64,000 bases of DNA from Lichenicola cladoniae (GTDB taxonomy: Bacteria; Pseudomonadota; Alphaproteobacteria; Acetobacterales; Acetobacteraceae). The position numbers and the translations under genes are program-made. The notes beneath the pieces were generated by a model. The model was not told the origin of the DNA. It was given only the letters and a program-made list of their open reading frames with translations, and ran no database searches. The first letter of the stretch is position 1. Each line of letters opens with the position of its first letter. The DNA is taken from contig NZ_CP053708.1 in assembly GCF_013201075.1 (NCBI RefSeq), positions 2,919,501 to 2,983,500 of the forward strand, read 5' to 3'. This document shows positions 45,456 to 54,668 of the stretch, in pieces.

Positions 45456-46823
45456 TCAACTTGCAGCCATCCTGAGGCGCCCGGACACGCGTTCGTGACC
45501 CATGATCGGCAGCAGATCGCGGAGTTCCGGTCCCTTCTCTTCCCCGGTCAGCGCCAGCCGGAGCGGATGGAATAGGGCGCGGCCGGTGCGACCGCTGGCG
45601 TCGCGCAATGCCGTCGTCCACTCGGTCCAGGTCGTCTCGCTCCAGGGCCGTTCCGCCGAGTCGTCCGGAAGTGCATCGAGCGCCTGCAGCAGGAACCCGA
45701 CCTCATCCTCCTGGACCGGCGGGACGATGCTGCCGCCGACCACGTCCCACCAGTGTCGCATCTCGGACAGCATATCGACGTTGCCGCGGACAGCGTTCCA
45801 GAACACTTCGGTGGCGCCTGCCGGCAACCGGTCGCGCACCTGCTCGAACGACATGTGGTGGGTAGTGCGGCGGTTCAGCGCCAGCAGTTGGCGCATGTCA
45901 AAGCGGGCCGGCGACTTCGACACGCGGCGCACGTCGTAGGTCGATGCCAGTTCCGCGAACGAGAGAGGGTGCGGATCCTCCGAAGTTCCGAGCCGTGCAA
46001 GGTACGATACCAGCGCCGCCGGCTCGATCCCGTCATGACGCAGGGCCCGCAGCGACAGCCCGTCGAATCGTTTCGACAGCTTGCCGCCGGCCTCGTCCAG
46101 CAGCAGCGGCAGATGGGCGAAGGTGAACCGGTCCGGCCGCCCGCCGAGGGCTTCCAGGATATCCAGCTGCACGCCGGTGTTGGTGACGTGGTCCTCGCCG
46201 CGCAGCACATGGGTGATACCGAGCTCGAGGTCGTCGACCACCGAGGCCAGAGTGTAGAGTACCGTGCCGTCGGCGCGGATCAGCACAGGATCCGAGATCG
46301 ACGGCAGCTTCACCTGCGACCGTCCGAGCACCAGATCGTCCCAGGTGACCATCCCGTCCGAGAGGCGGAAGCGCCAGTATGGGACCTTGCCGTTGGCCTC
46401 GGCCTGGGTACGCTGCTCGGGGGTTATACGCAGCATCGCCCGGTCATAGACCGGCGGTTTCCGCTGGCGCAGCCTGAGGTCGCGCTTGGCCCGCAGCTCT
46501 TCCTCGCTCTCGAAGCAGGGATAGAGCCGGCCGGAATGCCGGAGCCGCTCGGCTGCCGCCGCATAGCGCGGCTGCCGCTCGGACTGCCGCACCATCTCGT
46601 CCCACTGGAGCCCGAGCCAGCTCAGATCCTGCTGGATCCCCTGCACGTGCTCCTCTCGCGAGCGTTCGACATCGGTATCGTCGATACGCAGCAGGAAGCC
46701 CGCACCGTGCCTGCGCGCATGCAGGGCGTTGGCGACAGCCTGGCGCGCATTACCGACATGCAGCAGCCCGGTCGGGCTGGGGGCGAACCGGAGCTTCACG
46801 ACGGGCGCCCTGGCAACGGCCAC
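45456..46823 (-). CDS. gltX: glutamyl-tRNA synthetase
   Basis: 455 residues, GTG start at 46823. Class I motifs: FAPSPTGLLHVGN at 13-25 (HVGN in place of HIGH) and GGKLSKRF near 245. ITHVLRGEDHVTNTGVQLDI is the usual GluRS/GlnRS signature. Charges tRNA-Glu, and in alphaproteobacteria often also tRNA-Gln for amidation by GatCAB. The C-terminal anticodon domain is somewhat short. Its first 28 nt overlap the end of the acidic-protein gene. Confidence 0.93.
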   Translation of the reverse strand: MAVARAPVVKLRFAPSPTGLLHVGNARQAVANALHARRHGAGFLLRIDDTDVERSREEHVQGIQQDLSWLGLQWDEMVRQSERQPRYAAAAERLRHSGRLYPCFESEEELRAKRDLRLRQRKPPVYDRAMLRITPEQRTQAEANGKVPYWRFRLSDGMVTWDDLVLGRSQVKLPSISDPVLIRADGTVLYTLASVVDDLELGITHVLRGEDHVTNTGVQLDILEALGGRPDRFTFAHLPLLLDEAGGKLSKRFDGLSLRALRHDGIEPAALVSYLARLGTSEDPHPLSFAELASTYDVRRVSKSPARFDMRQLLALNRRTTHHMSFEQVRDRLPAGATEVFWNAVRGNVDMLSEMRHWWDVVGGSIVPPVQEDEVGFLLQALDALPDDSAERPWSETTWTEWTTALRDASGRTGRALFHPLRLALTGEEKGPELRDLLPIMGHERVSGRLRMAAS

Positions 46824-47317
46824 GATCCGTCGTCCGGCTCGCCGTGCTCCTCGTGCTCGTCCGCGTCGTCGTCATCCTCGTCGTCGGCAGCATCTTCCTC
46901 GTCGTCCGGCTCATGGCCCGAGACCAGTACATCGCCACGCGGGTCGATCGACCGCCAGTCACGCTCGATCTCGGTGCTGGGAGTCGCCGCGAAATCCTCG
47001 AGCTCGCCGGATGAACGCCAGCCGGACTCCCCGGCATCGACCACCTCGGCATCCTCCCCGAACGCGAACCAGGAGGCGAGCACCTCGCGCGCGGTCGCAC
47101 CGGCGACGCGGCAGCGCTCGACACTGTCCCGCACATAGGCCTGGCAGAACGCGTTCGCCTGCATCAGCGTCGGGAAGCCCTTGATCTCCTCGACGACGTC
47201 ATCGTCGGAGGCACCGGACTGGTCGAGAAGGCGCACCACCCAGCCACCCTCGGGCGCAAACAATCCGCCTTCCGACGAGAACGGCTCGCCTTCGGGAGGA
47301 AACGACTCGTCACTCAT
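46796..47317 (-). CDS. acidic hypothetical protein between gltX and nicotinate phosphoribosyltransferase
   Basis: 173 residues. The N-terminal half (WVVRLLDQSGASDDDVVEEI, TLMQANAFCQAYVRDSVERC) looks like a small folded domain; the last ~45 residues are extremely acidic, with runs such as DDEEDAADDEDDDDADEHEE. No family recognised and no signal peptide. Overlaps its upstream neighbour by 4 nt (ATGA) and gltX by 28 nt, so it is firmly in the operon. The low-complexity tail might contact nucleic-acid-binding or metal partners; this is speculation. Confidence 0.7.
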   Translation of the reverse strand: MSDESFPPEGEPFSSEGGLFAPEGGWVVRLLDQSGASDDDVVEEIKGFPTLMQANAFCQAYVRDSVERCRVAGATAREVLASWFAFGEDAEVVDAGESGWRSSGELEDFAATPSTEIERDWRSIDPRGDVLVSGHEPDDEEDAADDEDDDDADEHEEHGEPDDGSWPLPGRPS

Positions 47318-48501
47318 GCATCGTCTTTCGTAGCGGACCGGCCGCGCCCCGAACGGTCCTCGATTTTCCGCAACAGGAACTCGCGTCCCACCTTGACCCG
47401 CGGGACGCCGTCATAGGCGACGATGTCGGCGGTGGCATAGGTCTCCGACCAGCTGTCGGGGATGAAGCTGCCGGTGCCGACCACGTCGATCGGCGCCCTG
47501 GCGTCGGCCATGACCCTGCACTTGTCCACGCCGAAACCGGACGACGCGATGATCCGGACCGCCGGGAAGCCGGCCTCGTCCAGCGCTTCGCGCGTCCGCC
47601 AGATCGCCGCCGCCGATACGCCGGTCCCGACCAGGTGGCGCAGTTCGGTCTCGCTGCGGTAGCGGCGGATCGCACCTGGAACGTGCCGTTCGATCACCGC
47701 GTAGCTCAGCTGCGGGTCGAGCCCCTCGAGGAACCGGCCGCCATGCGTGTCCAGCCTGACGCCCATTCGGCCGGCCGCCGCCAGTTCCGGAAACCGGCGG
47801 CAGACTTCGAGGCCGTCGGTGATCTCGCGGCCGAAATAGTCGGTCAGGACGGTGAGGTCGGCATCCGGGAAGCTCTCGTGGAACATCTCGGCCGCACGCA
47901 GGGTCGAGCCGGCATAGCCGATCAGGGCATGTGGCATGGTGCCGAAACCGGAGATGGCGCCGTAGAAGTGGGCGGTCGCGTCGTTGGCGCAGCCGATGAA
48001 GCCGAGCGCGCCTTCCTTCTCTGCCGCACGTCCGCCGACCGACGCGGCATAGGCCATCATCTCCTGCATCTCGAAACCGGCGCAGTGCCTGGCCTCCATC
48101 GCCAGGAAGCGTACCTGCGGCAGGCCGAGGCACATCTGGTACGCATTGTGGGCGGCAACGCAGGCCGGCCCGAGCTTCTGCAACAGCAGCGTCTCGAGAT
48201 CGACCAGCCCGTGGAAGCTGCCGGTCACATACACCAGTGGCTCGCCGGCCCCGACCCAGTCGCCCTCCGCGAAGTTCTGCTCGACCTCGATATCGAGGCC
48301 GCGCACGGCGGCGACGCCGAGCAGCCAGTCGGTCATCAGCCGGCAGGCGGCGATGACCGGACGGCGCAGGAACAGCGCGTAGGTGACGCGAACGTCGCCA
48401 TAGCTGCCGACGATCGTCCGGGTCCGGTTGAAATAGGCATCGGTCCGCGCGGCGATCGAAGGGTCGTCGGTCACCGCTGAGACGCCGGAGACATTGCTCA
48501 T
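47314..48501 (-). CDS. nicotinate phosphoribosyltransferase family protein
   Basis: 395 residues from ATG 48501, with GAGGTGAT upstream. NAPRTase-fold landmarks: ARTDAYFNRTRTIV at the N-terminus, a conserved EARHCAGFEMQEMMAYAASV segment, GVRLDTHGGRFLEGLDP and IIASSGFGVDKCRVMADARAP, the phosphate/nicotinate-binding strands. Converts nicotinate plus PRPP to nicotinate mononucleotide for NAD salvage. It lacks the obvious catalytic His-loop of the longer PncB type, so it belongs to the shorter NAPRTase-like group. Seven nt after the DAHP synthase stop. Confidence 0.85.
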   Translation of the reverse strand: MSNVSGVSAVTDDPSIAARTDAYFNRTRTIVGSYGDVRVTYALFLRRPVIAACRLMTDWLLGVAAVRGLDIEVEQNFAEGDWVGAGEPLVYVTGSFHGLVDLETLLLQKLGPACVAAHNAYQMCLGLPQVRFLAMEARHCAGFEMQEMMAYAASVGGRAAEKEGALGFIGCANDATAHFYGAISGFGTMPHALIGYAGSTLRAAEMFHESFPDADLTVLTDYFGREITDGLEVCRRFPELAAAGRMGVRLDTHGGRFLEGLDPQLSYAVIERHVPGAIRRYRSETELRHLVGTGVSAAAIWRTREALDEAGFPAVRIIASSGFGVDKCRVMADARAPIDVVGTGSFIPDSWSETYATADIVAYDGVPRVKVGREFLLRKIEDRSGRGRSATKDDA

Positions 48502-48508
48502 CGGACGA

Positions 48509-49930
48509 TCACCTCGCATGGGCACGACGTCGCGCGGTCAGTTCCTCGGCGACCAGGAACGCCATCTCGAGCGACTGCTCGGCGTTCAGCCGCGGGTCGC
48601 AGAAGGTCTCGTAGCGGTTGCCGAGATCGGCCTCGGTCAGGCGATGCGCACCGCCGACGCATTCGGTGACGTCCTGGCCGGTCATCTCGACATGGATGCC
48701 GCCGGGCCAGGCACCCTGCGCCGCGAAAACGTCGAAGAAGCCGCGCAGCTCGGACAGGATCGCATCGAACGAGCGGGTCTTGATCTTGGAGGCGGTGCTG
48801 ATTGTGTTGCCGTGCATCGGGTCGCACAGCCAGACCACCTTGCGGCCGGCCTTCTGCACCGCGCGCAGCAGCGGCGGCAGGTGGCGGGCGACGCCCTCGG
48901 CACCCATCCGGCTGATCAGCGTCAGGCGACCGGCCTCTTCGTGCGGGTTGAGCAGGTCGATCAGCCGCAGCAGGTCGTCGGTCGTGGTGGTCGGTCCGAC
49001 CTTCAGGCCGATCGGATTGCGCACGCCGCGGAGATATTCGACATGCGCGCCGTCCGGCTGGCGGGTGCGGTCGCCGATCCACAGGAAGTGCGCCGAGCAC
49101 CCATACCAATCGCCGGTGGTGGAATCGATCCGGGTGAGCGCCTGCTCGTACGGCAGCAGCAGCGCCTCGTGACTGGTGTGGAACTCGGTCTCGTTGACCT
49201 GCGGGGCATTGGCCGACAGGCCGCACGCGCCCATGAATTCCAGCGTCTCGTCGATCCGCTCGGCGAGATCCCGGTAACGGGCCGCGAGCGGGCTTCGCTC
49301 GACGAAGCCGAGGTTCCAGCGATGCACCTGGTGCAGGTTTGCATAGCCGCCGCCGGCGAAGGCACGCAGCAGGTTGAGCGTGCCGGCCGACTGGAAATAC
49401 CCGGTCTCCATCCGCGCGGGATCGGGCACGCGGTCAGCGGACGTGAAGTCCGGGCCATTGATGATGTCGCCGCGATACGATGGCAGGCTCTCGCCGGCGA
49501 TGGTCTCCATGCCGGAGGAACGCGGCTTGGCATACTGGCCGGCCATGCGGCCCAGCTTCACCACCGGCACCTTGGCGCCGAAGGTCAGCACCACCGCCAT
49601 CTGCAGCAGCACGCGGAAGGTGTCGCGGATGATGTCGGCCTTGAACTCGCCGAAGCTCTCGGCGCAGGCGCCGCCCTGCAGCACGAAGGCGCGGCCCTCG
49701 GCGGCGAGTGCCAGCTGCTGCTTCAGCCGGCGTGCCTCACCGGCGAACACCAGCGGCGGATAGCCGCGGAGCCGTGCCTCGACGGTCTCGAGCGCGTCCT
49801 GGTCCGGGTAGGACGGCGCCTGGCTGATCGGGGACGAGCGCCATGTGTCGGGGGTCCAGGCTGCCTGTACCGAGGCTGAATGTTCCAGGGTTGGGCGGGT
49901 CGGGCCTGTCGCAGATAGAACAGCACTCAT
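48509..49930 (-). CDS. aroG: 3-deoxy-7-phosphoheptulonate synthase, class II (plant-type)
   Basis: 473 residues from ATG 49930; the frame upstream is unrelated. Class II DAHP synthase blocks: [15 protein letters not shown] near 83 (metal-binding Cys), [46 protein letters not shown] and [12 protein letters not shown]. Condenses PEP and erythrose-4-phosphate in the shikimate pathway. Leads a minus-strand operon with the nicotinate phosphoribosyltransferase, the acidic protein and gltX. Some databases call the class II enzyme aroA-II or aroH. Confidence 0.93.
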   Translation of the reverse strand: MSAVLSATGPTRPTLEHSASVQAAWTPDTWRSSPISQAPSYPDQDALETVEARLRGYPPLVFAGEARRLKQQLALAAEGRAFVLQGGACAESFGEFKADIIRDTFRVLLQMAVVLTFGAKVPVVKLGRMAGQYAKPRSSGMETIAGESLPSYRGDIINGPDFTSADRVPDPARMETGYFQSAGTLNLLRAFAGGGYANLHQVHRWNLGFVERSPLAARYRDLAERIDETLEFMGACGLSANAPQVNETEFHTSHEALLLPYEQALTRIDSTTGDWYGCSAHFLWIGDRTRQPDGAHVEYLRGVRNPIGLKVGPTTTTDDLLRLIDLLNPHEEAGRLTLISRMGAEGVARHLPPLLRAVQKAGRKVVWLCDPMHGNTISTASKIKTRSFDAILSELRGFFDVFAAQGAWPGGIHVEMTGQDVTECVGGAHRLTEADLGNRYETFCDPRLNAEQSLEMAFLVAEELTARRRAHAR

Positions 49931-50049
49931 CGGTCTGGCTTCCGGATCCTCTGTCAGGCAGGCGAACCGCGCGAAACAGTCCTCATATGCCTGGGATGGC
50001 GCCCTTATCCTCCCATTCGGACAGGAACGAAAGGACGGCGGCCGGGAGT

Positions 50050-50736
50050 TTACCTCTGCGCACCGGCCCCTGCCCCCGGTTCGGACATCACCTTGCGGAA
50101 GGTCAGGTTGTAGCGGAACTCCCCCGTCAGGCCGTGAGCCCCGGCGGCGAGCGGCGCGATGCCGTGGAACGCCAGCCTGGACACCCCGCCCCAGACGACG
50201 ACATCGCCGCTCTGCAGGCGATGCCGCGAGGCGCATGCGCCCCGGGCCTGGCCGCCGAACATGAAGACCGCCGGCAGCCCAAGCGACACGGACACGATCG
50301 GCGCATCGAGATCGAGCTCGTCGCGATCCTGATGCAGCGACAGTTTCGATCCGGGACCATAGCGGTTGATCAGGCAGGCGTCCGGGGCAAAACCCGGGAA
50401 GCCGGAGGCGTCGGCAGCGCGCCGCGCCAGCTGCAGGAACCGCTCCGGCATTGCCGGCCAGCGCCGCGAGGTCAGCGGATCGACCTGCTCGTAGCGATAG
50501 CCACGACGGTCGCTGATCCAGCCCAGGCTGCCGCAGTTGGTCATCGCCACCGACATCGTGGCTCCGCCCGGGGTGACCAGGTGGCGGAACGGAGCTGCCT
50601 CGGCAACGGCGAGCACGGCGGCCAGCAGCGACGGCACCTCCCCGCCGGCAAAACCCGGGCGCAGCCAGGCGCCGGGAGCCAGGGCCACGGCTTCGCCCGG
50701 CCCGGATGTCAGGGTGTCGAACAGGTCGGCCATCAT
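50050..50736 (-). CDS. alkB: AlkB-type DNA/RNA repair dioxygenase
   Basis: 228 residues from ATG 50736 (a second ATG follows). Fe(II)/2-oxoglutarate residues are in place: His135-x-Asp137 in [10 protein letters not shown], His191 in RLAFHGI, and the 2OG-binding RYNLTFRK (Arg208, Asn210, Arg214). [10 protein letters not shown] and FMFGGQARG also match AlkB. Oxidatively demethylates 1-methyladenine and 3-methylcytosine. It stands alone, with no ada gene nearby. Length is close to E. coli AlkB (216). Confidence 0.92.
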   Translation of the reverse strand: MMADLFDTLTSGPGEAVALAPGAWLRPGFAGGEVPSLLAAVLAVAEAAPFRHLVTPGGATMSVAMTNCGSLGWISDRRGYRYEQVDPLTSRRWPAMPERFLQLARRAADASGFPGFAPDACLINRYGPGSKLSLHQDRDELDLDAPIVSVSLGLPAVFMFGGQARGACASRHRLQSGDVVVWGGVSRLAFHGIAPLAAGAHGLTGEFRYNLTFRKVMSEPGAGAGAQR

Positions 50737-50832
50737 GCTCTCCACACTTAGTCGGTTGCGCCTACAGGGTCGCAGGACGATCGCCAACGCCGGGAGTGGA
50801 ACCACGTCGCAACCGGGAGCAGAACGGCGTCC

Positions 50833-51165
50833 ATGCCTTATCTTACTCTGCTGATCGCCATCCTTGCCGAGACCGCGGCCACCTCGGCGCTCAAGGCGTC
50901 GGCCGGCTTCACTCGGCCGTGGCCATCGATCATCGTCGTGCTCGGCTACGGTATTTCTTTCTATTGCCTCTCCCTGACGCTGCGCACCATGCCGGTCGGC
51001 GTCGCCTATGCGATCTGGTCGGGCATCGGCATCGTGCTGATTTCCATGCTCGCATGGCTCCTGTTCGACCAGGTCCCTGACCTCGCCGCGGTCATCGGCA
51101 TGGCGCTGATCCTGTGCGGCGTCCTGGTGGTGAACCTGTTCTCCCGATCCGGCTCGGCCGGATAG
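50833..51165 (+). CDS. small multidrug resistance (SMR) efflux protein
   Basis: 110 residues, four helices. YLTLLIAILAETAATSALKA contains the essential membrane Glu (Glu14 in the first helix) and GVAYAIWSGIGIVLISMLAW the EmrE/QacE signature. Antiparallel dimers exchange protons for quaternary cations in the inner membrane. Plus strand, converging with csoR; functional link to copper unclear. The guanidinium-exporting Gdx subgroup is less likely given EmrE-like residues. Confidence 0.88.
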   Translation: MPYLTLLIAILAETAATSALKASAGFTRPWPSIIVVLGYGISFYCLSLTLRTMPVGVAYAIWSGIGIVLISMLAWLLFDQVPDLAAVIGMALILCGVLVVNLFSRSGSAG

Positions 51166-51180
51166 CGGCCGGTAACGCGC

Positions 51181-51456
51181 CTACTTCGTCATCCGTCCGA
51201 TCGTGGCCACCAGCTCGCTGATTTTATGCTGCTGGTCGACCAGGTCACCGGACGAGAAGGCATCGGCGACGCAGTGCGACACGTGGTCCTCGAGGATGCG
51301 ACTCTCGATGGTGTGGAGCGCAGCGCGGGCGGCGCTGATCAGGGTCAGCACGTCCACGCAGTAGCGATCTTCCTCGACCATGCGCAGCAGGCCGCCGATC
51401 TGGCCCTCGACCTTCCTGAGCCGGGTGGACACCTGTTTCTTCGTGACCTCGTGCAT
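51181..51456 (-). CDS. csoR: CsoR-type copper-sensing repressor
   Basis: 91 residues from ATG 51456; longer starts (51468, 51492) would run through the operator. An all-helical DUF156 protein with Cys33, His58 and Cys62, exactly the x-Cys-(25)-His-(4)-Cys spacing of Cu(I)-sensing CsoR and unlike RcnR or FrmR. Apo-protein should bind the palindrome 11 bp upstream and release it on Cu(I) binding, derepressing the divergent copper ATPase. Confidence 0.9.
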   Translation of the reverse strand: MHEVTKKQVSTRLRKVEGQIGGLLRMVEEDRYCVDVLTLISAARAALHTIESRILEDHVSHCVADAFSSGDLVDQQHKISELVATIGRMTK

Positions 51457-51466
51457 GCTTGATACC

Positions 51467-51483
51467 ATACCCCCATTGGGTAT
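51467..51483. promoter_or_regulatory. CsoR operator between csoR and copper ATPase
   Basis: ATACCC-ccatt-GGGTAT is a perfect 6-bp inverted repeat with a 5-nt centre, the classic G/C-tract dyad bound by CsoR-family repressors. It lies 11 bp upstream of csoR and 23 bp from the ATPase ATG, so it can control both divergent genes. Confidence 0.85.
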
Positions 51484-51505
51484 ATGCGACAAGTCGCGAC
51501 TGCCG

Positions 51506-53881
51506 ATGTCCGAAGACAGTTATCACCAAGGACTTTCCGTGACCGACCATCATTGCGATCACCCACACCATACCGCGCCGGCACGGACCATCGACCCGGT
51601 GTGCGGCATGACGGTCGATCCGGACACCTCGAAGCATCGGCACAATCACGCCGGCACGCAGTTTCATTTCTGCTCGGCGGGCTGCCGCACGAAGTTCATG
51701 ACGGATCCGGATAAGTATCTGCATCCGGAGCCGGCCGAGGCCGCACCGCCTGCCCTTCCGGGCGCGCTCTACACCTGCCCGATGCATCCCGACGTGCGCA
51801 ACGAAGGCCCGGGTAGCTGCCCGTTCTGCGGCATGGCACTCGAACCGATGACGATCACCGCCGAGGCTCCGCCGAACCACGAACTGACCGACATGACGCG
51901 CCGGTTCTGGATCGCGCTGGCCCTGACGCTGCCGGTGTTCGTGCTCGAAATGGGCGGCCACATCCCGGCACTCGGCCTCGATGCGCTGGTGCCGCCACGA
52001 CTATCGGCCTGGATCCAGCTCGTCCTGTCGACGCCGGTGGTGCTCTGGGCCGGGTGGCCATTCTTCCAGCGTGGCTGGGCCTCGGTCATGCATCGCAGCC
52101 TGAACATGTTCAGCCTGATCGCGCTCGGGACCGGGACGGCCTACCTGTACAGCCTGTTCGCGACATTCCTGCCCGGCATCTTCCCGATCGGGTTCCGCGG
52201 CATGGGCGGTGCGGTTGCGGTCTATTTCGAGGCGGCAGCGGTCATCACTGTGCTGGTCCTGCTGGGGCAGATATTGGAGTTGCGGGCCAGGGATCGAACC
52301 GGCGGCGCGATCAGGGCACTGCTCAATCTCGCGCCGAAAACCGCGTGGCGTCTCGGCACCGACGGCCATGACAGCGAGATCCCGCTCGGCGAGGTCGAGA
52401 CCGGCGATCGGCTCAGGGTGCGTCCCGGCGACGGGGTTCCGGTGGATGGCGTGGTGCTGGACGGCAGCGGATCTGTGGACGAGGCGATGGTCACCGGCGA
52501 ACCCATGCCGGTGTTCAAGCAGGCCGGCGACCGGCTGATCGGCGGCACCATCAACGGCACCGGCGCCCTGGTCATGCGCGCGGAAAAGGTGGGCGCGGAC
52601 ACCATGCTGGCACGGATCGTCGCCATGGTCGCCGAGGCACAGCGCAGCCGCGCGCCGATCCAGCGGGTGGCCGATCACGTCGCCGGCTATTTCGTGCCGG
52701 TTGTGCTTGCCGTTGCCGTGCTCGCGTTCGTCGCATGGGCGATCTGGGGACCGTCGCCGGCACTCGCCTACGGGCTGGTTGCCGCTGTGTCGGTGGTCAT
52801 CATCGCCTGCCCCTGCGCCCTTGGGCTGGCAACGCCGATGAGTATCGGGGTCGGGGTCGGCAAGGGTGCGGGCATCGGGGTGCTGATCAGATCCGCCGAA
52901 GGGCTCGAGCGGCTGGAGAAGGTCGACACCCTGATCATCGACAAGACCGGAACCCTGACCGAAGGCAAGCCTCGCGTCACCACTATCGTCGCCGCCACGG
53001 GCAGCCTGCCGGAAGATGAACTGCTGGCGCTGGCCGCCGGTGTGGAACGATCCAGCGAACACCCGTTGGCGGCTGCGATCGTCGCGGAGGCGAAGCGACG
53101 GGGTTTGGCCCTGCGGGACCCGTCGGACTTCACATCCAAAACCGGCAAGGGCGTGTCGGCGACGATTGCCGGACGATTCGTGGCTCTGGGCAATGCCACG
53201 TGGATGCATGAGCTGCAGATCGATTTCCAGCAGTTCGGCGAGCAAGCGGACCGGCTTCGTCAGGATGGCACCACGATCCTGTTCCTGGCGGTGGATCGTG
53301 CGGCCGCAGGGATTATCGGCATAGAAGATCCGATCAAGGCCACCACCCATGCAGCCCTGGAGGCCCTGCGCGCCGATGGGATCGGCATCGTGATGCTGAC
53401 GGGCGACAACGCGATTTCCGCAGCCTCTGTCGGCAGGGCGCTGGGCATCACCGACGTGCGCGGCGACATGCTGCCCGAGGACAAGCATCGGGTCGTTCGC
53501 GAAATGAAGGCGAAGGGTCATGTGGTCGCGATGGCCGGAGACGGCGTCAACGACGCGCCGGCACTGGCGGAGGCGGATGTCGGCATTGCGATGGGCACCG
53601 GCACCGAGGTGGCGATCCAAAGCGCCGGCATAACATTGGTGAACGGCGACCTGGCGGCCCTGGTGCGGGCCCGCTCGCTCAGCCGCCTGACGATGCGCAA
53701 CATCCGCCAGAACCTGGTGTTCGCATTCGCCTACAACGTCATCGGCATCCCGGTCGCAGCGGGCGTATTCTATCCGATCTTCGGCGTCCTGCTCAGCCCG
53801 GTGGTCGCGGCACTGGCGATGTCGCTTAGCTCGGTCTCGGTGATCGCCAACGCGTTGCGCTTGCGGACGGCGCAATTGTAG
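51506..53881 (+). CDS. copA: copper-exporting P1B-type ATPase with N-terminal YHS and HMBD metal domains
   Basis: 791 residues from ATG 51506; GTG 51539 has the better AAGGA site and would remove 11 residues. Domain order: His-rich tail, YHS domain (29-72, PVCGMTVDP and FHFCSAGC), heavy-metal-binding HMBD (89-113, CPMHP then CPFCGMAL), then the P1B core with CPC (~434-436) in IACPCALGLATP, phosphorylation site DKTGTLT (~479), SEHPLA and GDGVNDAPAL. CPC indicates Cu(I). No GMTCxxC ferredoxin-like domain is present. Divergent from csoR across its operator, hence copper-inducible export. Confidence 0.93.
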   Translation: MSEDSYHQGLSVTDHHCDHPHHTAPARTIDPVCGMTVDPDTSKHRHNHAGTQFHFCSAGCRTKFMTDPDKYLHPEPAEAAPPALPGALYTCPMHPDVRNEGPGSCPFCGMALEPMTITAEAPPNHELTDMTRRFWIALALTLPVFVLEMGGHIPALGLDALVPPRLSAWIQLVLSTPVVLWAGWPFFQRGWASVMHRSLNMFSLIALGTGTAYLYSLFATFLPGIFPIGFRGMGGAVAVYFEAAAVITVLVLLGQILELRARDRTGGAIRALLNLAPKTAWRLGTDGHDSEIPLGEVETGDRLRVRPGDGVPVDGVVLDGSGSVDEAMVTGEPMPVFKQAGDRLIGGTINGTGALVMRAEKVGADTMLARIVAMVAEAQRSRAPIQRVADHVAGYFVPVVLAVAVLAFVAWAIWGPSPALAYGLVAAVSVVIIACPCALGLATPMSIGVGVGKGAGIGVLIRSAEGLERLEKVDTLIIDKTGTLTEGKPRVTTIVAATGSLPEDELLALAAGVERSSEHPLAAAIVAEAKRRGLALRDPSDFTSKTGKGVSATIAGRFVALGNATWMHELQIDFQQFGEQADRLRQDGTTILFLAVDRAAAGIIGIEDPIKATTHAALEALRADGIGIVMLTGDNAISAASVGRALGITDVRGDMLPEDKHRVVREMKAKGHVVAMAGDGVNDAPALAEADVGIAMGTGTEVAIQSAGITLVNGDLAALVRARSLSRLTMRNIRQNLVFAFAYNVIGIPVAAGVFYPIFGVLLSPVVAALAMSLSSVSVIANALRLRTAQL

Positions 53882-53991
53882 CGGGTCGGGCTGCCAACGC
53901 GGTCGCTGGCATAATCCCGGGGCACAAGCTCAAACCGGACCGACGCGAACCAGTGTCGTGCGTATCGGCCCGGAGGTTAAGGCGGACCGCG

Positions 53992-54606
53992 TCAGAAATA
54001 ACGCTCGTAGATCGTTATGACGTCACCCGGCTGCAGATAGGTGGCCCGACCGACCTTGCCCTCGATCGCATGTCCGGCTTCCTCACCCTGGCTCCTGACC
54101 GCACCCGCATAACCGGTAATCGCGCGGTAGGTGAATCCCCCCGCCAAGGCAACGCCGCTCAGCATCGTCATCCCGGGCTGGTAGGGATATTGCCCGGGAT
54201 GAGAAACCTCGCCCAGCACGAAGATCGGCCGATACTGCGTGATCTCGACGGACACGCTGGGGTCGCTCAGGAGCTTCTTCTGAACCAGCGATGTCGAAAT
54301 CGTGGAGGCAACCTCGTTGGCAGCCATGCCGGCGGCATGAACAGTGCCGATCAGCGGGAAGGCAATGGTTCCCTGGTCGCCGACCGTGAAGGTGTTCGTG
54401 AGCTGCGGCTCGTTATAGGTAATGACGCGAATCTGGTCGCTTGGCCCGAGAACATATCCCGCGTCCGTAGCCGGAGGTAGCGGAGCCAGCTTCGATCCCG
54501 GCGCACACCCTTCCACGCCTATCGCGAGAGAAAGCATGATTGCGACGGACACGATCGGTTTTGCCGTCAAAGATCGCCGAACCGGCGGATGCTGAACAAG
54601 GGTCAT
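53992..54606 (-). CDS. outer-membrane polysaccharide export (OPX) lipoprotein, GumB-like
   Basis: 204 residues. Signal peptide with lipobox VEGC (Cys34), then the polysaccharide-export domain (AGYVLGPSDQIRVITYNEPQ) and one SLBB domain (RPIFVLGEVSHPGQYPYQPG). It is much shorter than Wza (379) and ends soon after the SLBB domain, so it lacks the C-terminal amphipathic helix that forms the Wza pore, as in GumB. Last gene of the EPS operon, 62 nt after a beta-barrel gene that may supply the pore. Confidence 0.9.
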   Translation of the reverse strand: MTLVQHPPVRRSLTAKPIVSVAIMLSLAIGVEGCAPGSKLAPLPPATDAGYVLGPSDQIRVITYNEPQLTNTFTVGDQGTIAFPLIGTVHAAGMAANEVASTISTSLVQKKLLSDPSVSVEITQYRPIFVLGEVSHPGQYPYQPGMTMLSGVALAGGFTYRAITGYAGAVRSQGEEAGHAIEGKVGRATYLQPGDVITIYERYF

Positions 54607-54668
54607 TTTGCTCTCGGTGGAATGAGTTAAGTTTTTGCAGATCAGGCAAGGTCGGGCATGCGACGGAT

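Noticed and set aside
51467-51492. Longer csoR starts at 51492 or 51468
   Set aside because: They would place the CsoR operator inside the coding region; ATG 51456 fits family length.
52001-53875. 624-codon minus-strand open frame opposite copA
   Set aside because: Shadow of a strongly supported P-type ATPase.
53882-53991. Terminator after copA
   Set aside because: No clear stem with T-run was found in the copA/OPX gap.
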